From: Ruminococcus sp. Marseille-P6503
GTDB taxonomy: Bacteria > Bacillota > Clostridia > Oscillospirales > Ruminococcaceae
Direction of reading: 5' to 3'
Assembly (NCBI RefSeq): GCF_900604945.1
Contig: NZ_UWPB01000001.1
Coordinates: 1,233,084-1,297,083 of the forward strand
DNA length: 64,000 bases
Positions 16,759 through 27,200 of this stretch are shown here, piece after piece. The notes under the pieces were generated by a model, which made no database searches, was not told the origin of the DNA, and saw only the letters and a program-made list of their open reading frames with translations. Position 1 is the first letter of the stretch; every line of letters starts with the position of its first letter. The translations under genes were made by a program, and so were the position numbers.

Positions 16759-18309
16759 CTATATTTTTTCTTTAAACTTCAATCCGCCGATCAAGTGAAA
16801 TTCCAGCTCATGCTGATTTATGACAACAATCTTATCAACAATACTTTCAAATTCTGATTCTTCAAACTTAGTTATAGGATCATCTTGCTTTTCAAAAAAG
16901 TCGATCAGCATTTCGATCTGATCAAGCGTTTCATACTCATCGTCGGAACGTGTAAGCTTTTTCAGCTCCGTTTGCAGTTTATTGATTTTGGCTGTAAGCT
17001 CCGCAGTCTGCTCAATGTATTTTGCCTCGTCCAGAAATCCTTTTGTTTTCAGCCGCGCGAGAACATGAGACTGCTCCCGAAGCTTTGCGATCTCCTTGCG
17101 GACTTCCATTACCTGAGCCTGACCGCTGAACTTTCTGAGCTTAAGATTCTGAAGAGCGGTATGTAAAGGGAGAAGTATCTCTTTGTAATTGAAATACAGC
17201 TTGTTGTATAGACGTATAAATGCTGATATTACGTTTACCTCTGAAATCTGCTTATTTGAACATCTGTCGGACTCTGTATCATGCAGCCTGCACACCCAAT
17301 AATTTTTATTCATATTACATTTAAACTTAAACGTTGAACCGCATTCTCCGCAGTAAAGCTTTTTTGAAAATATCCGACTGTCTTTAATTCCTTTAAATGA
17401 TTTTTTATGCTCATTTAAAATTTTCTGAACCTTATCAAAATCTTCTCTTGAAATTATAGGTTCATGTCTTTGTGAATAATAGTATTGCTCACGTTCGCCT
17501 TTGTTCAGCATTTGTCTGAACGGAAGCGTATCCGTTGTATACTTCTTCTGAAATAGCTGATCTCCGATATATTTTTCATTAGTCAGCATTAGTTTAACTG
17601 TACCCGCAGTCCAATGACATGGTTTGCCTTTCCTTTGGACGTTTAAACTGTTTAGCGTTTTAGCTATTTTTGCAGTGCCGCTGCCGTTCAGATAGCAATC
17701 AAATACCTGCCGGACTATTTCGGCTTCTTGGGAATTTAAAGCTAACTCTCCGTTTACAAGGTCGTACCCGAAAAGCGGAGTACACATTTTTATTGTGCCG
17801 TTTTCCATTCGCTTTTTTATTCCCCAACGTAAGTTCTGCGAGATCGAAGTCGATTCCTCCTGCGCAAGACCGCCCATAATGGTTATCATCATTTCATCGG
17901 TCATCTTTGCAGTATCGATATTTTCTTTTTCAAAAAATATCGTTATTCCAAGGGATTTCAGTTCTCTTACATTTTTCAGACAGTCTTTTGTATTACGGGC
18001 AAATCTGCTGATAGATTTCGTATAGATCCTGTCTATCTTACCTCTGCGGCAGTCCTTCATCATCCGCTGAAACTCGCCGCGCTTGTCCTCGCGTGTTCCC
18101 GTTATCCCTTCGTCGGCATATATGTCGATGAGCTCTTCCGTTTCTGAATTCTCAAAAAGCTGACTGTAGTACCTTGTCTGCGCCATAAAGGAATTAAGCT
18201 GATCCTCGCTGTCAGAACTTACTCTGCAATAGGCGGCGCAGCGCATTTTTGCTGTTTTTTCTTCTGTTATTGTCGGCTGTATCACTGTAACCGCAGGCAT
18301 TTTCCTCAC
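16759..18309 (-). CDS. Large serine recombinase, second complete copy
   Basis: The 516-residue protein has the catalytic-Ser motif CAAYCRVSSD (Ser near 33), ADEGITGTREDKRGEF and IYTKSISRFARNTKD. The Recombinase domain follows (GYDLVNGELALNSQEAEIVR ... NEKYIGDQLF), then a zinc ribbon (LYCGECGSTFKFKC ... VCRLH) and a coiled coil. It is only distantly similar to the copy at 13501-15120, so it is a separate family member rather than a recent duplication. The Phd/RelE pair is inserted between it and the accessory recombinase. AAAGGAGTGAGG precedes the start. Confidence 0.93.
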   Translation of the reverse strand: MRKMPAVTVIQPTITEEKTAKMRCAAYCRVSSDSEDQLNSFMAQTRYYSQLFENSETEELIDIYADEGITGTREDKRGEFQRMMKDCRRGKIDRIYTKSISRFARNTKDCLKNVRELKSLGITIFFEKENIDTAKMTDEMMITIMGGLAQEESTSISQNLRWGIKKRMENGTIKMCTPLFGYDLVNGELALNSQEAEIVRQVFDCYLNGSGTAKIAKTLNSLNVQRKGKPCHWTAGTVKLMLTNEKYIGDQLFQKKYTTDTLPFRQMLNKGEREQYYYSQRHEPIISREDFDKVQKILNEHKKSFKGIKDSRIFSKKLYCGECGSTFKFKCNMNKNYWVCRLHDTESDRCSNKQISEVNVISAFIRLYNKLYFNYKEILLPLHTALQNLKLRKFSGQAQVMEVRKEIAKLREQSHVLARLKTKGFLDEAKYIEQTAELTAKINKLQTELKKLTRSDDEYETLDQIEMLIDFFEKQDDPITKFEESEFESIVDKIVVINQHELEFHLIGGLKFKEKI

Positions 18310-18378
18310 TCCTTTATTCTTTTTACCAACAAGAATACCACATTTTTTTATTGAATGGTATCATCAAACCTGACAAAT

Positions 18379-18540
18379 TCAAGCCGCCAATACTGTGCAG
18401 TAACGACTATAGCAATCTTCAGTGTTAAGCTTATCGAGACGTTTTTTCTGCTCGTCTGTAATAATACCTGCCGAGAGCATTTTTTCCGTTATCTGTTTTA
18501 AAATTTCCGCGGCGTACTCCGCCTGACCGTACTTATTCAT
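18379..18540 (-). CDS. Small conserved protein of the recombinase operon (53 aa)
   Basis: A short ORF reads MNKYGQAEYAAEILKQIT and ends EDCYSRYCTVLAA, with a predicted helical hairpin and acidic/basic charge pattern. An adjacent upstream ATG (18543) would add one Met. Its start overlaps the 3' end of the mazF pseudogene (GAAGATGATGAATAA), suggesting translational coupling when mazF is intact. It lies 69 bases upstream of the serine recombinase start. The function is unknown; small proteins in this position may be excision or regulatory factors (inference). Confidence 0.6.
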   Translation of the reverse strand: MNKYGQAEYAAEILKQITEKMLSAGIITDEQKKRLDKLNTEDCYSRYCTVLAA

Positions 18541-18880
18541 CATCTTCAACCCCCATGCTTATTTTCAGCGCTTCATTGACCTTATCCATTATCTCATTAT
18601 CCAGAGAACCCAAGTATTTTTTCAGCCGTCTGCGGTCTAACGTCCTTATCTGCTCCGTCAGGATCATTGATTCCTTCGGCAGTACTTCCGTTCCCGAAAG
18701 AGGAACATGGACCGGAAGGCTGTTTTTCTTTTTGGAGGATATGGGTACCGTTATAACGGTAGGACTGTATTTATTTCCCGTATCGTTCTGTATAACCAGA
18801 ACGGGACGTATTCCGTCCTGCTCTGAACCTATTATCGGACTCAGGTCCGCATAGAATATATCTCACCGCTTAATCAGCAT
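18533..18880 (-). pseudogene. MazF/PemK-type endoribonuclease toxin with a premature TGA
   Basis: The minus strand reads MLIKR, then TGA (18863-18865), then DIFYADLSPIIGSEQDG, IRPVLVIQND, TVITVPISSKK and on to a TAA at 18533-18535, 116 codons in all. Intact relatives have Gly at the sixth position (RGDIFYADLSP), so one base change, GGA to TGA, explains it. Everything else in the family is present at full length. No good in-frame start lies just after the stop. The start overlaps the end of the Cys-rich protein gene by 11 bases. It could still be translated at a low level by readthrough. Confidence 0.8.
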
Positions 18881-19085
18881 TTTTATCATTTCCTTTCTTT
18901 ATGCATCTGGCAAACGGACAGTACAGAACGTCGGTATCCCTGCTGTACCATACGCAGCCCTTGCATTTATGATCATCCGGTAATCTGACGCAGGGAACGT
19001 TCAGCGAAATACCTGATCCGTCGCCGGCCATAGGCTGCCAGCCGTATTCCTCTCTGCGTCTTTTATCCTTAGAAACATTACTCAT
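18870..19085 (-). CDS. Small Cys-rich (zinc-ribbon-like) protein
   Basis: The 71-residue protein has five Cys in the pattern CVRLPDDHKCKGC ... LYCPFARC, suggesting a bound metal. It overlaps the mazF start and follows an upstream region with a long palindrome. It is unrecognised beyond being a small protein of clostridial mobile elements. The start ATG at 19085 has a weak GAAAGAG ribosome binding site. Confidence 0.6.
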   Translation of the reverse strand: MSNVSKDKRRREEYGWQPMAGDGSGISLNVPCVRLPDDHKCKGCVWYSRDTDVLYCPFARCIKKGNDKNAD

Positions 19086-19636
19086 TTAATCAGCTCTTTC
19101 TGTCGTTTATATAGCTTAAGCGCGGGAATTTCCCGCGTTTAAGCTATATCCGCGCCGTGTCTGTTCAGCTATGAAATAAACATATTTTTGGCGCGGACAA
19201 GCTTTTATCGTTTTGCCTTCGTCTGATTCGTTGTATCAGACGATTTTTCGTGAAATTTATCCAACGCTTTAAAAAGCGTTTTATCCGATCACGTTCGGAA
19301 TACCGGAAACGACCGACAGCTTATCGGTCTCATGGAAATCTCATCCCTCTGTGGTTCTCACAGAGCCGCCCTCATTGCTTGATTCCCCGGTCAAGGGGCG
19401 CTGTGACTGGACGGAAGTATCATTATCCTCCTGCGTTTCATTGCCGTTCCGAAAAGCTGTTTCGGATTTTGAAGCTTCATATTTACCGCAAGCGTATGGC
19501 TTCCCCGGCTGACGAGATTTTATACCGCCCGCAGGATTAAAGTATTTCCGGTACTGCTATTCTATTTTCAAGGTTCCGTAGGAGGCTTTTTTGCCCCTCT
19601 ACTTATTAAGGGAATGGGAGGGGCGTTTTGAGACCC
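19086..19636. other. 550-base gene-poor region with a chain of hairpins
   Basis: Stems include a near-perfect 39-base palindrome at 19110-19148 (TATAGCTTAAGCGCGGGA ... TCCCGCGTTTAAGCTATA), CGTCTGAT/ATCAGACG near 19221-19243, AACGCTTT/AAAGCGTT near 19262-19280, CTCTGTGG/CACAGAG near 19347-19366, CCGAAA/TTTCGG near 19454-19470, and GCCCCTC/GAGGGGC near 19590-19625. On the minus strand several stretches are open for 35-65 codons but lack start codons. It may be a structured RNA, a transfer origin or a decayed gene. Confidence 0.4.
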
Positions 19637-20164
19637 CTATTTTAGGAATTTTTTTATTTTCTTTTTCGCCTGCTCTATTGACTTCCGTATTTGTTTGTAC
19701 GATACGTTCTCGATCTCTGCTATTTTACGTTCGGTCAAACCATAGTAAAAATAGCGAATGACGCGTTTTTTCTGCTTATCGGTCAGGTTTTTCACAGCTG
19801 AATATATCCGCTCGTTCTGAAGCTTACGCATAACCTGGTTTTCCACAGTGTCATCAGCTGTAAGCTCGGTTTCATTCAAAACTCTTTCTTCTTTTTTAAG
19901 TATTCTTTTTCGTTCTCTGTCGTCATATGCGATTCGGTCATTGTACTCTGCGGCGTACAGCTCAAACTGTGCCGGAGTCATAATAATTTCTTTTGCAAAC
20001 CTCGGATGCCGCTCTTTAAAATGCGGATCGTCGGTAACGATTATGTAGTTTGCACCGCAGAATCTTTCATAAACCCTGTCCAGTGAAAAATAGTAAAACC
20101 CTTTTTTACTGATGATCTCTTTAACAAGCTTCATATCAATTTTTGTAAATTCAGTCCTTTTCAT
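19637..20164 (-). CDS. Sigma-70-like regulator (region-4 HTH)
   Basis: The 175-residue protein ends in a sigma region-4 type helix-turn-helix (IYSAVKNLTDKQKKRVIRYF, GLTERKIAEIENVSYKQIRK, IEQAKKKIKKFLK); the N-terminal half is charged and unassigned. Comparable proteins accompany conjugative transposons of Firmicutes and may drive the excision genes. The start at 20164 (MKRTEFTK) is chosen because CGGAGGAATTGAA precedes it; the open frame continues to 20230 without a ribosome binding site. It is the first gene of the minus-strand recombination module. Confidence 0.75.
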   Translation of the reverse strand: MKRTEFTKIDMKLVKEIISKKGFYYFSLDRVYERFCGANYIIVTDDPHFKERHPRFAKEIIMTPAQFELYAAEYNDRIAYDDRERKRILKKEERVLNETELTADDTVENQVMRKLQNERIYSAVKNLTDKQKKRVIRYFYYGLTERKIAEIENVSYKQIRKSIEQAKKKIKKFLK

Positions 20165-20661
20165 TTCAATTCCTCCGTTTTGATTTTCTTGTTTCAAATC
20201 AAACGAAGGCTTAAGGATATCCGGCGACAAAGCACTGCCACTTAAAAATGAGCATAAAAAACTCCGTTCTGCCTTTAAAGCACAACAGAGTTTGAGCTAA
20301 ACACGCCTTAAAAGCTTGTTTACTCTTTGGTTTTATTGGTTGTTTTTGCTAATATTTAATTATACCACTAAGCTGTCTATATTTTTATATTAATGCCGAA
20401 ATGTGTGCTTAAATGGTATAAATAATTCATCTGACATTAATATAGCCTTTTAGAAATACGTTTCCGCGCAGTTTGGATATTAACTCTTATTTATTGTTAT
20501 TAAGCAGAGTAAAACAATTAATATATTCGCAGACAAAAAAGCGGAACGCTTTTACACGTTCCGTTTTAAATTACTATATTTCTCTTTGTATTTATATATA
20601 TTCCTTTTTCTTATTAGCTTTCCCGTTTCATGGTGACAAGGGGGGTGTGTCAAAAAAAATA
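20165..20661. other. Intergenic region between the sigma-like gene and the RHS locus
   Basis: About 500 AT-rich bases without a supportable ORF. It includes a terminator-like hairpin (20535-20567) and probably the promoter of the sigma-like gene. Nothing else was recognised. Confidence 0.4.
20535..20567 (-). terminator. Intrinsic terminator, minus strand
   Basis: CGGAACG pairs with CGTTCCG. On the minus strand the right arm is followed by CTTTTTTG. It is a second terminator behind the RHS/immunity transcript. Confidence 0.65.
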
Positions 20662-20695
20662 AGAGTAAAACAAACTTAATTGTTTGTTTTACTCT
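20662..20695 (-). terminator. Strong intrinsic terminator of the RHS locus
   Basis: AGAGTAAAACAAAC pairs perfectly over 14 bp with GTTTGTTTTACTCT around a six-base loop. On the minus strand it is followed by TATTTTTTTTG. Confidence 0.88.
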
Positions 20696-20699
20696 CTGG

Positions 20700-20846
20700 T
20701 TGTAGATATGGCTGCAATAATCTGCTTGTTTTTATACCAGACATGATTAATAGTCTGACTGTCAACAGTTTTCTCGTATCTCAAACCGCTTGCATTTTAC
20801 TTGTAGTTTGCAGTCGTTTAGCCGTTAGTAAGTCCTATAAGCTGAT
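20700..20846 (-). pseudogene. Decayed fragment of the RHS core
   Basis: The minus strand reads NQLIGLTNG, stop, TTANYK, stop, NASGLRYEKTVDSQTINHVW, then KNKQII. The intact RHS gene reads NQLIGFTDGETIASYKYNASGLRYEKTVDGQTINHVW in the corresponding place (about 22340-22490), here cited only as a position match. The fragment begins within a few bases of the stop codon of the candidate immunity gene and has two in-frame stops. It is the scar of a recombination or duplication between RHS copies. Confidence 0.85.
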
Positions 20847-21233
20847 TTATATTCTATTAAATTCAATTTCAGTTGCTACAACATATAATTTAGCCTGACA
20901 AAAAAACTCAAACATAACCGCAAATGGTTTCTGCTTATTAAAAATATTGGATTTTTTATATCCCTCTATCTCATTTAGCTCTACTAATTCCCAACCATTT
21001 ATTTCATTTATATATTTTTTATAACTAATCATTTGATTGTTTAATTCAATATACTGAATATTTTTTAAAATAATTATTGCAGTATACTTTCCTGTTTTTT
21101 CGTCTAATAGTGTATCTAACCTTATTGTTAATTCACATATCATCGGATTATAGCTTAATGATATTACCGAACTATCATGTAAATAACAATCCTCACTGTC
21201 AATTATTTCTTTATTCTGAAATGTTATTTTCAT
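20847..21233 (-). CDS. Candidate immunity protein for the RHS toxin
   Basis: The 128-residue protein (MKITFQNKEIIDSEDCYLHD...) is acidic to neutral and cytoplasmic, with no signal peptide. Alternating strands and a C-terminal segment EFFCQAKLYVVATEIEF are visible. It starts 4 bases after the RHS stop, with GGTGA overlapping that stop; a longer reading from 21248 would overlap the toxin end by 11 bases. A small gene tightly coupled behind a secreted polymorphic toxin is the standard place for its immunity factor. The family was not recognised. Confidence 0.65.
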   Translation of the reverse strand: MKITFQNKEIIDSEDCYLHDSSVISLSYNPMICELTIRLDTLLDEKTGKYTAIIILKNIQYIELNNQMISYKKYINEINGWELVELNEIEGYKKSNIFNKQKPFAVMFEFFCQAKLYVVATEIEFNRI

Positions 21234-21237
21234 TATT

Positions 21238-24200
21238 TCACCACTCATAAAAATATATTGATGCCCATGGTTCAGGGACTAAACTACCGGGATAAAAATG
21301 CTTGTGTTCTTTACCTGGTAACCCTTCATCTAATGATTTTATATGATAATGAGGTCCATCTGATTTATTAATGTTTGCATCCCATTGAAATATTGGGTCT
21401 CCTGTTATTGGGTCAAACCACTGAATAAATGGACCATTCTTTGTACCTTCTCTATAAACTGGCACCAATCCAATCGGCTGAAAATCATTTGGATCTTCAG
21501 GAAAATACACTGGTTTTTTAATGGGCCAATATGGTATATCTATATCCTTTTCAGCGGCATCCGCATCATCTTTAGCAATCGACTGCGAACCCATAGAAGC
21601 ATACAACCACGGGGCAAGATAAGGATTAGCCTCCGAATCAATAGTTGTACTGAATTCTGACATCAAACCTGTTGGAGCTGACAACACAGGCGCTGACGAT
21701 ATTCCGGTTAACTCTGCTATTCCGCATCCTATCGTTGTAAGAGCAGATGCAAGTAAAGAAGTAGTATTCTCAACAGCATCTTCTACAAAATAAGATGCTT
21801 TATTTATCGTTGTAGACAAACCTTCTTGAACTGCTGGTTGACTCAATGTTGTTGCTGCCAAACTTACAATACTAGCTGCTATAAATGCACCTGCTATAAT
21901 TGCGTCATCCACACCTGCTATATGTCCCGTCGGATCGCTATAGTAAATCGGATTATTAGCACAATAAGTATAAAGGTTAAGGCTAAGCGGATCTTCTAAT
22001 TTACCTGCATATGAATCCCTGCTGATAAACCTACCTGTACTCGGATTGTAATACCTCGCCCTGAGATAAATCGTACCCGTTTCGGTATCGTAATACTCAC
22101 CGCAATATCTGAACGCATTAGTATCAGAATCATCAATATTCTTCTCAACACCGAATGCGTCATAGGTATAAGACTTTACAACCGCACCAGTTGAATCCGT
22201 AAGATTTACAACATCCCCATGCGCATTCTGCGTATAGTAGGTGTACTCAGACTTATTGCCGTTCCAGTAGTTATACTTAGCGACAAGGTTTGTTCCACGA
22301 ATATAACAATCTGCCTCATAGAACTGGTTATCAACTACATCAGCAACAATCTGTTTGCTTCCGTCCCAAACGTGATTTATCGTCTGACCGTCAACAGTTT
22401 TTTCATAACGTAAACCGCTTGCATTGTACTTGTAGCTTGCAATCGTTTCACCGTCGGTAAAGCCAATAAGCTGATTCAGACCGTCATAAGTGTTGGTTTC
22501 CGTCTTGCCCTCGGCAGTTTTTGTTATCTGATTTCCGTTAGCGTCATATGTGTAAACCGTCCGCTTTACATTTGAAGCCGGATTTAAGTTAATAAGATTT
22601 TCGTCAGCTTCTGCGGTCTTTACTTCCTTCTGAAGCAGCGCAGTGTATTTGCCGTTGGAATCAACATAGCTGTACTCGGTTACATAATCCTCGGTACCTT
22701 CTGCCGTCATCTTGGAACGGTTGCCATAATCGTCATATTCGTATGAATAGGTATCTGTCAAGTTGTTTCCAACCTTAACAGCTTCCTCCGTCAGTCTTTT
22801 CAGACCGTCATACTCATATGATGTCGTTTCTATTATACCACTTTCACTGCGTATTTTGCAAGCGTCAGAACCGTCTAAATAATACGAATATTCGTAGCTT
22901 GATATGTCAGTATTGCCGGATTTGTTTTCAATCTTTGTAATTCTGTTCGCCTTGTTGTAGGTATAAGTGGAAACTACGCCGTTTGCAAGGGTTTCCGACT
23001 TCTTGTTGCCGTTCTTATCGTAGGTATAAGAAACTGTTTCTTCACCTGTTTCTTTTACCTTGATAAGCCTCATTTCACCGTCGTATTCATAGCTTGTATA
23101 CGAATACATCAGAAGATTGTTGATTCCTACAATCTGCTGCCTCATATACTGCGAAACGCCTTCATAGAAAAAGCCTTTAAACGTTGAATAACCGTTCTTG
23201 TATTCTATTTCCTCGGTTTTTCTGCCGAGGTCGTCATAAGAATATACTGTGGTCAGATCATTGCTTACCGCTTTCTTAATTCTTCCCATGTTGTCATAGG
23301 TATACGACTTGCCGACGTTCTTGGAAGAATCCTTTGAATTTACCGTATTTGAAGTAAGCACACGATTCAGCGCGTCATAGGTGTTGGTTGTCACATTGCC
23401 GTTAGCGTCTGTGCTTGTGAGTACGTTGCCGTTCAGGTCATATGTGATTGTACCGGAATTGTAGCCTGTGCTGTCGGTTGTTCTTACCGCTCTCAGCCAG
23501 TTATCATACTCATAATTTGTTGTCAGATATGATGTATCGTTTTCGGAGGACATGCCTGTGTACATCTTAACTTGAGCGCCTGCGTTGTTGTAGAAATATT
23601 TTGAAATATTCTTTTCACCGTTTGAAGTACCGTCGCTGAGGGTTACCTTTTCAAGCAGTCCCATTGCGTTGTACTGATTCTGAGTTACGCTGTTTTTGTT
23701 GGCGTCAATATTCTGAATTGTCTTGATTACATTTCCGTTTTTGTCATACTGATTTTCTGTAATAGAGTATCTTACAGCGCCGTTTTCAGTATCAAACGGA
23801 GCGTAAGTTTTCGTCAGCTTGTTAAGCTTGCCGTACTCATATTTTGTGGTGTTGTTAAGAGCGTCAGTCTGACGGGCAAGCTGTCCGTTTGCATAATACG
23901 CGCTTGTACGCTTGGTTTCGCCGTTGGTTTTTTCCGTTACCGCATTGCCTCTGAAATCTGCAAGAGTTTCCGTTACAACCTGCTTATTGGCTGTGATATA
24001 TGCGGTCTTGATTGTCTTAAGTCCGCTGCATGATTTCGATGACGAACTGTCAAGAGCAGTGTAAACGTTAAAGCCGTGATTCTTTACAAATTCATAAGCC
24101 GTTGAAGTCAGAATCTGTTTTTCGGCGGCTGCTTTCCATTTAAAATATGTCGCTTTTTCACGCTGTAAACCGTCGTATTCAACAATATTTATCGTACCGT

Positions 24201-27200
24201 CGGGATTGGTCTTTTCGATAACATTTCCGTATGCGTCATATTTAAATGACGTTACATTTCCAAGCGCGTCGGTCTGTGCTTTAACGCTGCCGCTTGGATA
24301 GTATGAGGTAAGAGTTCCATGACTCTTATCGGCGGAAAAATTCGGTGAATATTCGGCTGTCTTACGGCTGAGTTTATCATATTCCGAAATCGTAATTGCA
24401 GCCGTATTTCCCGTACCGAAATCGCTTACCTTTGTTACATTGTTGAATTTATCGTATTCATATTCCTTTACAGCGTAAATATTCTTGGAAATATCAACGC
24501 TTGTTTTTTCTTTTGATACCTGAAGCTGATTGTTGTATTCATACTCAACCGAGTTTACAACAGTATTTCCGTCCTTAATAACTTTCTTTATCGGCAGTCC
24601 CTTTGCATTGCCGGAAGTTCCGTATGTGTACTCGGTCACATTCCCTTCGGGATCGGTAATTGTGCGTACCAGTCCTGCAATTGAAGCCGTTTCGCTTGCC
24701 GGATAATAGGTGTAAACCGTCATTGCGTAATCAGCATAGCTCACCTGCGACAGATCATAACCGCTTGCTGCAATTGCAGCCGCATTTGAAACAGGCGAGA
24801 GACTCTGATATGATTTCAGCACGTTCACTCCTGAATTATCGTACTCGTTAATTACAACGTTGTTGCTCTCGTCAACCTGTACCAGCGGCATATTTTTATG
24901 GTTGTAACGTGCTAAAGTGAATGTGCCGTCGGGATTTGTGGTCTTGATTACATTTCCGTTATCATCACGCTCATACTTGGTAGTATTGCCCATGATGTCG
25001 ACGCTTTCCTTAATTTCATCGTACTTGTTTTCATCGTCGATCATGTTGTAGGTGATTTTATCAACCTCGTATGTCTGACCGTCGGTTTCCACCTTATTTG
25101 TTTTTACAGAAAGCTTTTCATCATAATCATAAGTGAAGGTTTTAACGAGCTTATCGCCGTCATACTCTTTCAGACCTGTCTGCTTGAAAGCCTTGTCATA
25201 GGTATATACCTGCTTGAGTCCTGCGGAATTTATGAGATAATTAACTGAGCCGTTATCGTTGTAAACAATCGTGTCTGTAACCTCGTCATAGCAGTTTGTG
25301 ATTTTGCAGAGCCTGCCGTTTCCGTCATACTCGTATTTTTCAGTTCCGCCGGATACGCTTGTGGCGGATACTAACTGAAAATAGTTGTTGTAGGCGTAAG
25401 TCACTGTTCTGTTGGCAGCTGTATCCTCGATTTTGGTAATACGGGAATGCTCGCTGTTTCCGTTGTATGTGATTTTGTAGGTTCTGCCTGTGGAATCGGT
25501 TACAATTCTTTGATTGTTATTCATTGCGGAAATTGTAAGCTTGTTTCCGTTAGCGTCCTTGACCCAGTCAAGCTCTCCGTCTGAATTGAAGTGATACTTG
25601 GACTGAGCCGCGTTTGTAATTGTGTATTCATCGCCGGATTTTGTCATTGTGCTGTGAGCGTTAAGGCATTCAAATCCGCCGTTTCCGTCGTCTTTGAATG
25701 TGGTATTTGAGCCGTCGGGGAGTACCACCTGATAGTAACCGGGGGCAGGAATGACAATTTTACTTACGTCAATATTGAAATCCCAACCGATACCGAAGCT
25801 GCCTTCCTCGTCGCTCATGGAGTTGTAGGTTCTGACAAAATCAGATTTAACTCCGGGAGAGGCAATGCTTAAATCTGTAAAGGATTTTGTGTAGTTGCCC
25901 GTTGCAATATGAACTCCGTCGCCGATTTCCCAACCCTTACGGTAGAGGGTATAGTCTGGCAGGTCATAAGGACGCCACCACGGTCTGAACCAGAAGTTTT
26001 CTTCCGTAAATTCCTTTGTTACAAGGATTCCGAATTCGTAGTCAAAATTTAAACGGCGTTCCGTATTGTAGCTGCCGTCCTCGTTGTTTATATATGTTTC
26101 GGGGTTGTCCCAGAGAATTGTCTGCTTGCCGCCTTCATATCCGAAGATTATGGACTGTGTACCCGAAGAGTAGATTGATTTTGCGCCGGATAATTCGTTG
26201 ACTTCCCAGACCGGTCCTGCAAACCAAATCTGTCCTGCCGTCCACTTTCCCTCCATATCCTGAAGAGTTATATATGTCCAGTTTCCGCCAACATAGAGTC
26301 TGTCAGCGTCGTTTGTCATGAGAATCGTGTCATAGCAGTTAGCCTGACCGAAATCGAAATGCTGTCCTATTACAACCTGACCGCCGTTGAGATTCATCAG
26401 CTGTCCTGTGCTGCCGCCCCAGCCGTCAGGAGACGCCGTTCTGAACACAAGATTGTTTTCTATTAAAAGCGTACCGCCGTTGATGTCGAGAGTTGCTCCG
26501 CTGCCAGACCAGAACTGCGGCATATCCGTTGTAAAGGACATACAGTCCGCCACGTAAACAGTCTGACCGTTGAGGTCAAGGTTTGTATCGTGAAGATTAA
26601 AGCTGTAGGGGAATTCACCGCCTGCAAGTACCTTCAGATTTCTTTTGAAAGCGTGATCCCAGTCTCCTTGATATGACGCGTTTGCAAACCAATCCGCGTC
26701 TGCTTGTTCAATTTCTCCGTCATTATCTCTGTCCATGTACTCTTTGTATTCAGGATCGCCGACATACGAGCCGCTATAATTTTCAAGAATGTAATTGTAA
26801 TCGTCAGCGTCGATAATTCCGTCATTGTCGATGTCGAGTTCGGAAAGGTATCCTGTTTCGCCTTCTTTCTTTTCGTAATGGTCACGGTCGATAATTTCTA
26901 AATCTTCAACGTCAATACTGCCGTCGTCGTTCATATCGAAATCCGCGTCATAGTTTCCGCAGGCTTTGCGCTTTCCGATAAACTGACTCACATATGCGGC
27001 GTCGTTTTCATCGATAACGTCGTCGCTCCACTGATTATCGTTGTCCGCGTTGTATGTAGTATCGCCGGGAACGAGGGTTACGGTATCCCATGAATCGCCT
27101 GAACCTACGGTATATGAGCCTGTTCCGAAATCCTTAAGGTAAAACGGCAGATATCCGTCGCATTCAAACTTGACATGATACACATCAGAGCCGCCTGCGG

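Larger units (their letters stand above)
12243..20164 (-). mobile_element. Recombination module of an integrative/mobilizable element
   Basis: Eight kilobases on one strand contain a sigma-like regulator, a Cys-rich small protein, mazF, a 53-aa protein, two complete large serine recombinases, a catalytic-domain-less recombinase relative, a Phd/RelE pair and a tyrosine integrase. Recombinase clusters of this kind are typical of integrative conjugative or mobilizable elements of Clostridia. Attachment sites could not be located. The MobL-like relaxase fragment at 32.7-34.1 kb may have belonged to the same or another such element. Confidence 0.55.

Noticed and set aside
19250..19540. Plus-strand 96-aa ORF in the hairpin-rich region
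   Set aside because: Extremely Arg/His-rich composition, no ribosome binding site, and several stems overlap it; not treated as a gene.
20680..20898. Plus-strand 72-aa ORF
   Set aside because: It is the mirror image of the decayed RHS fragment and the end of the immunity gene.
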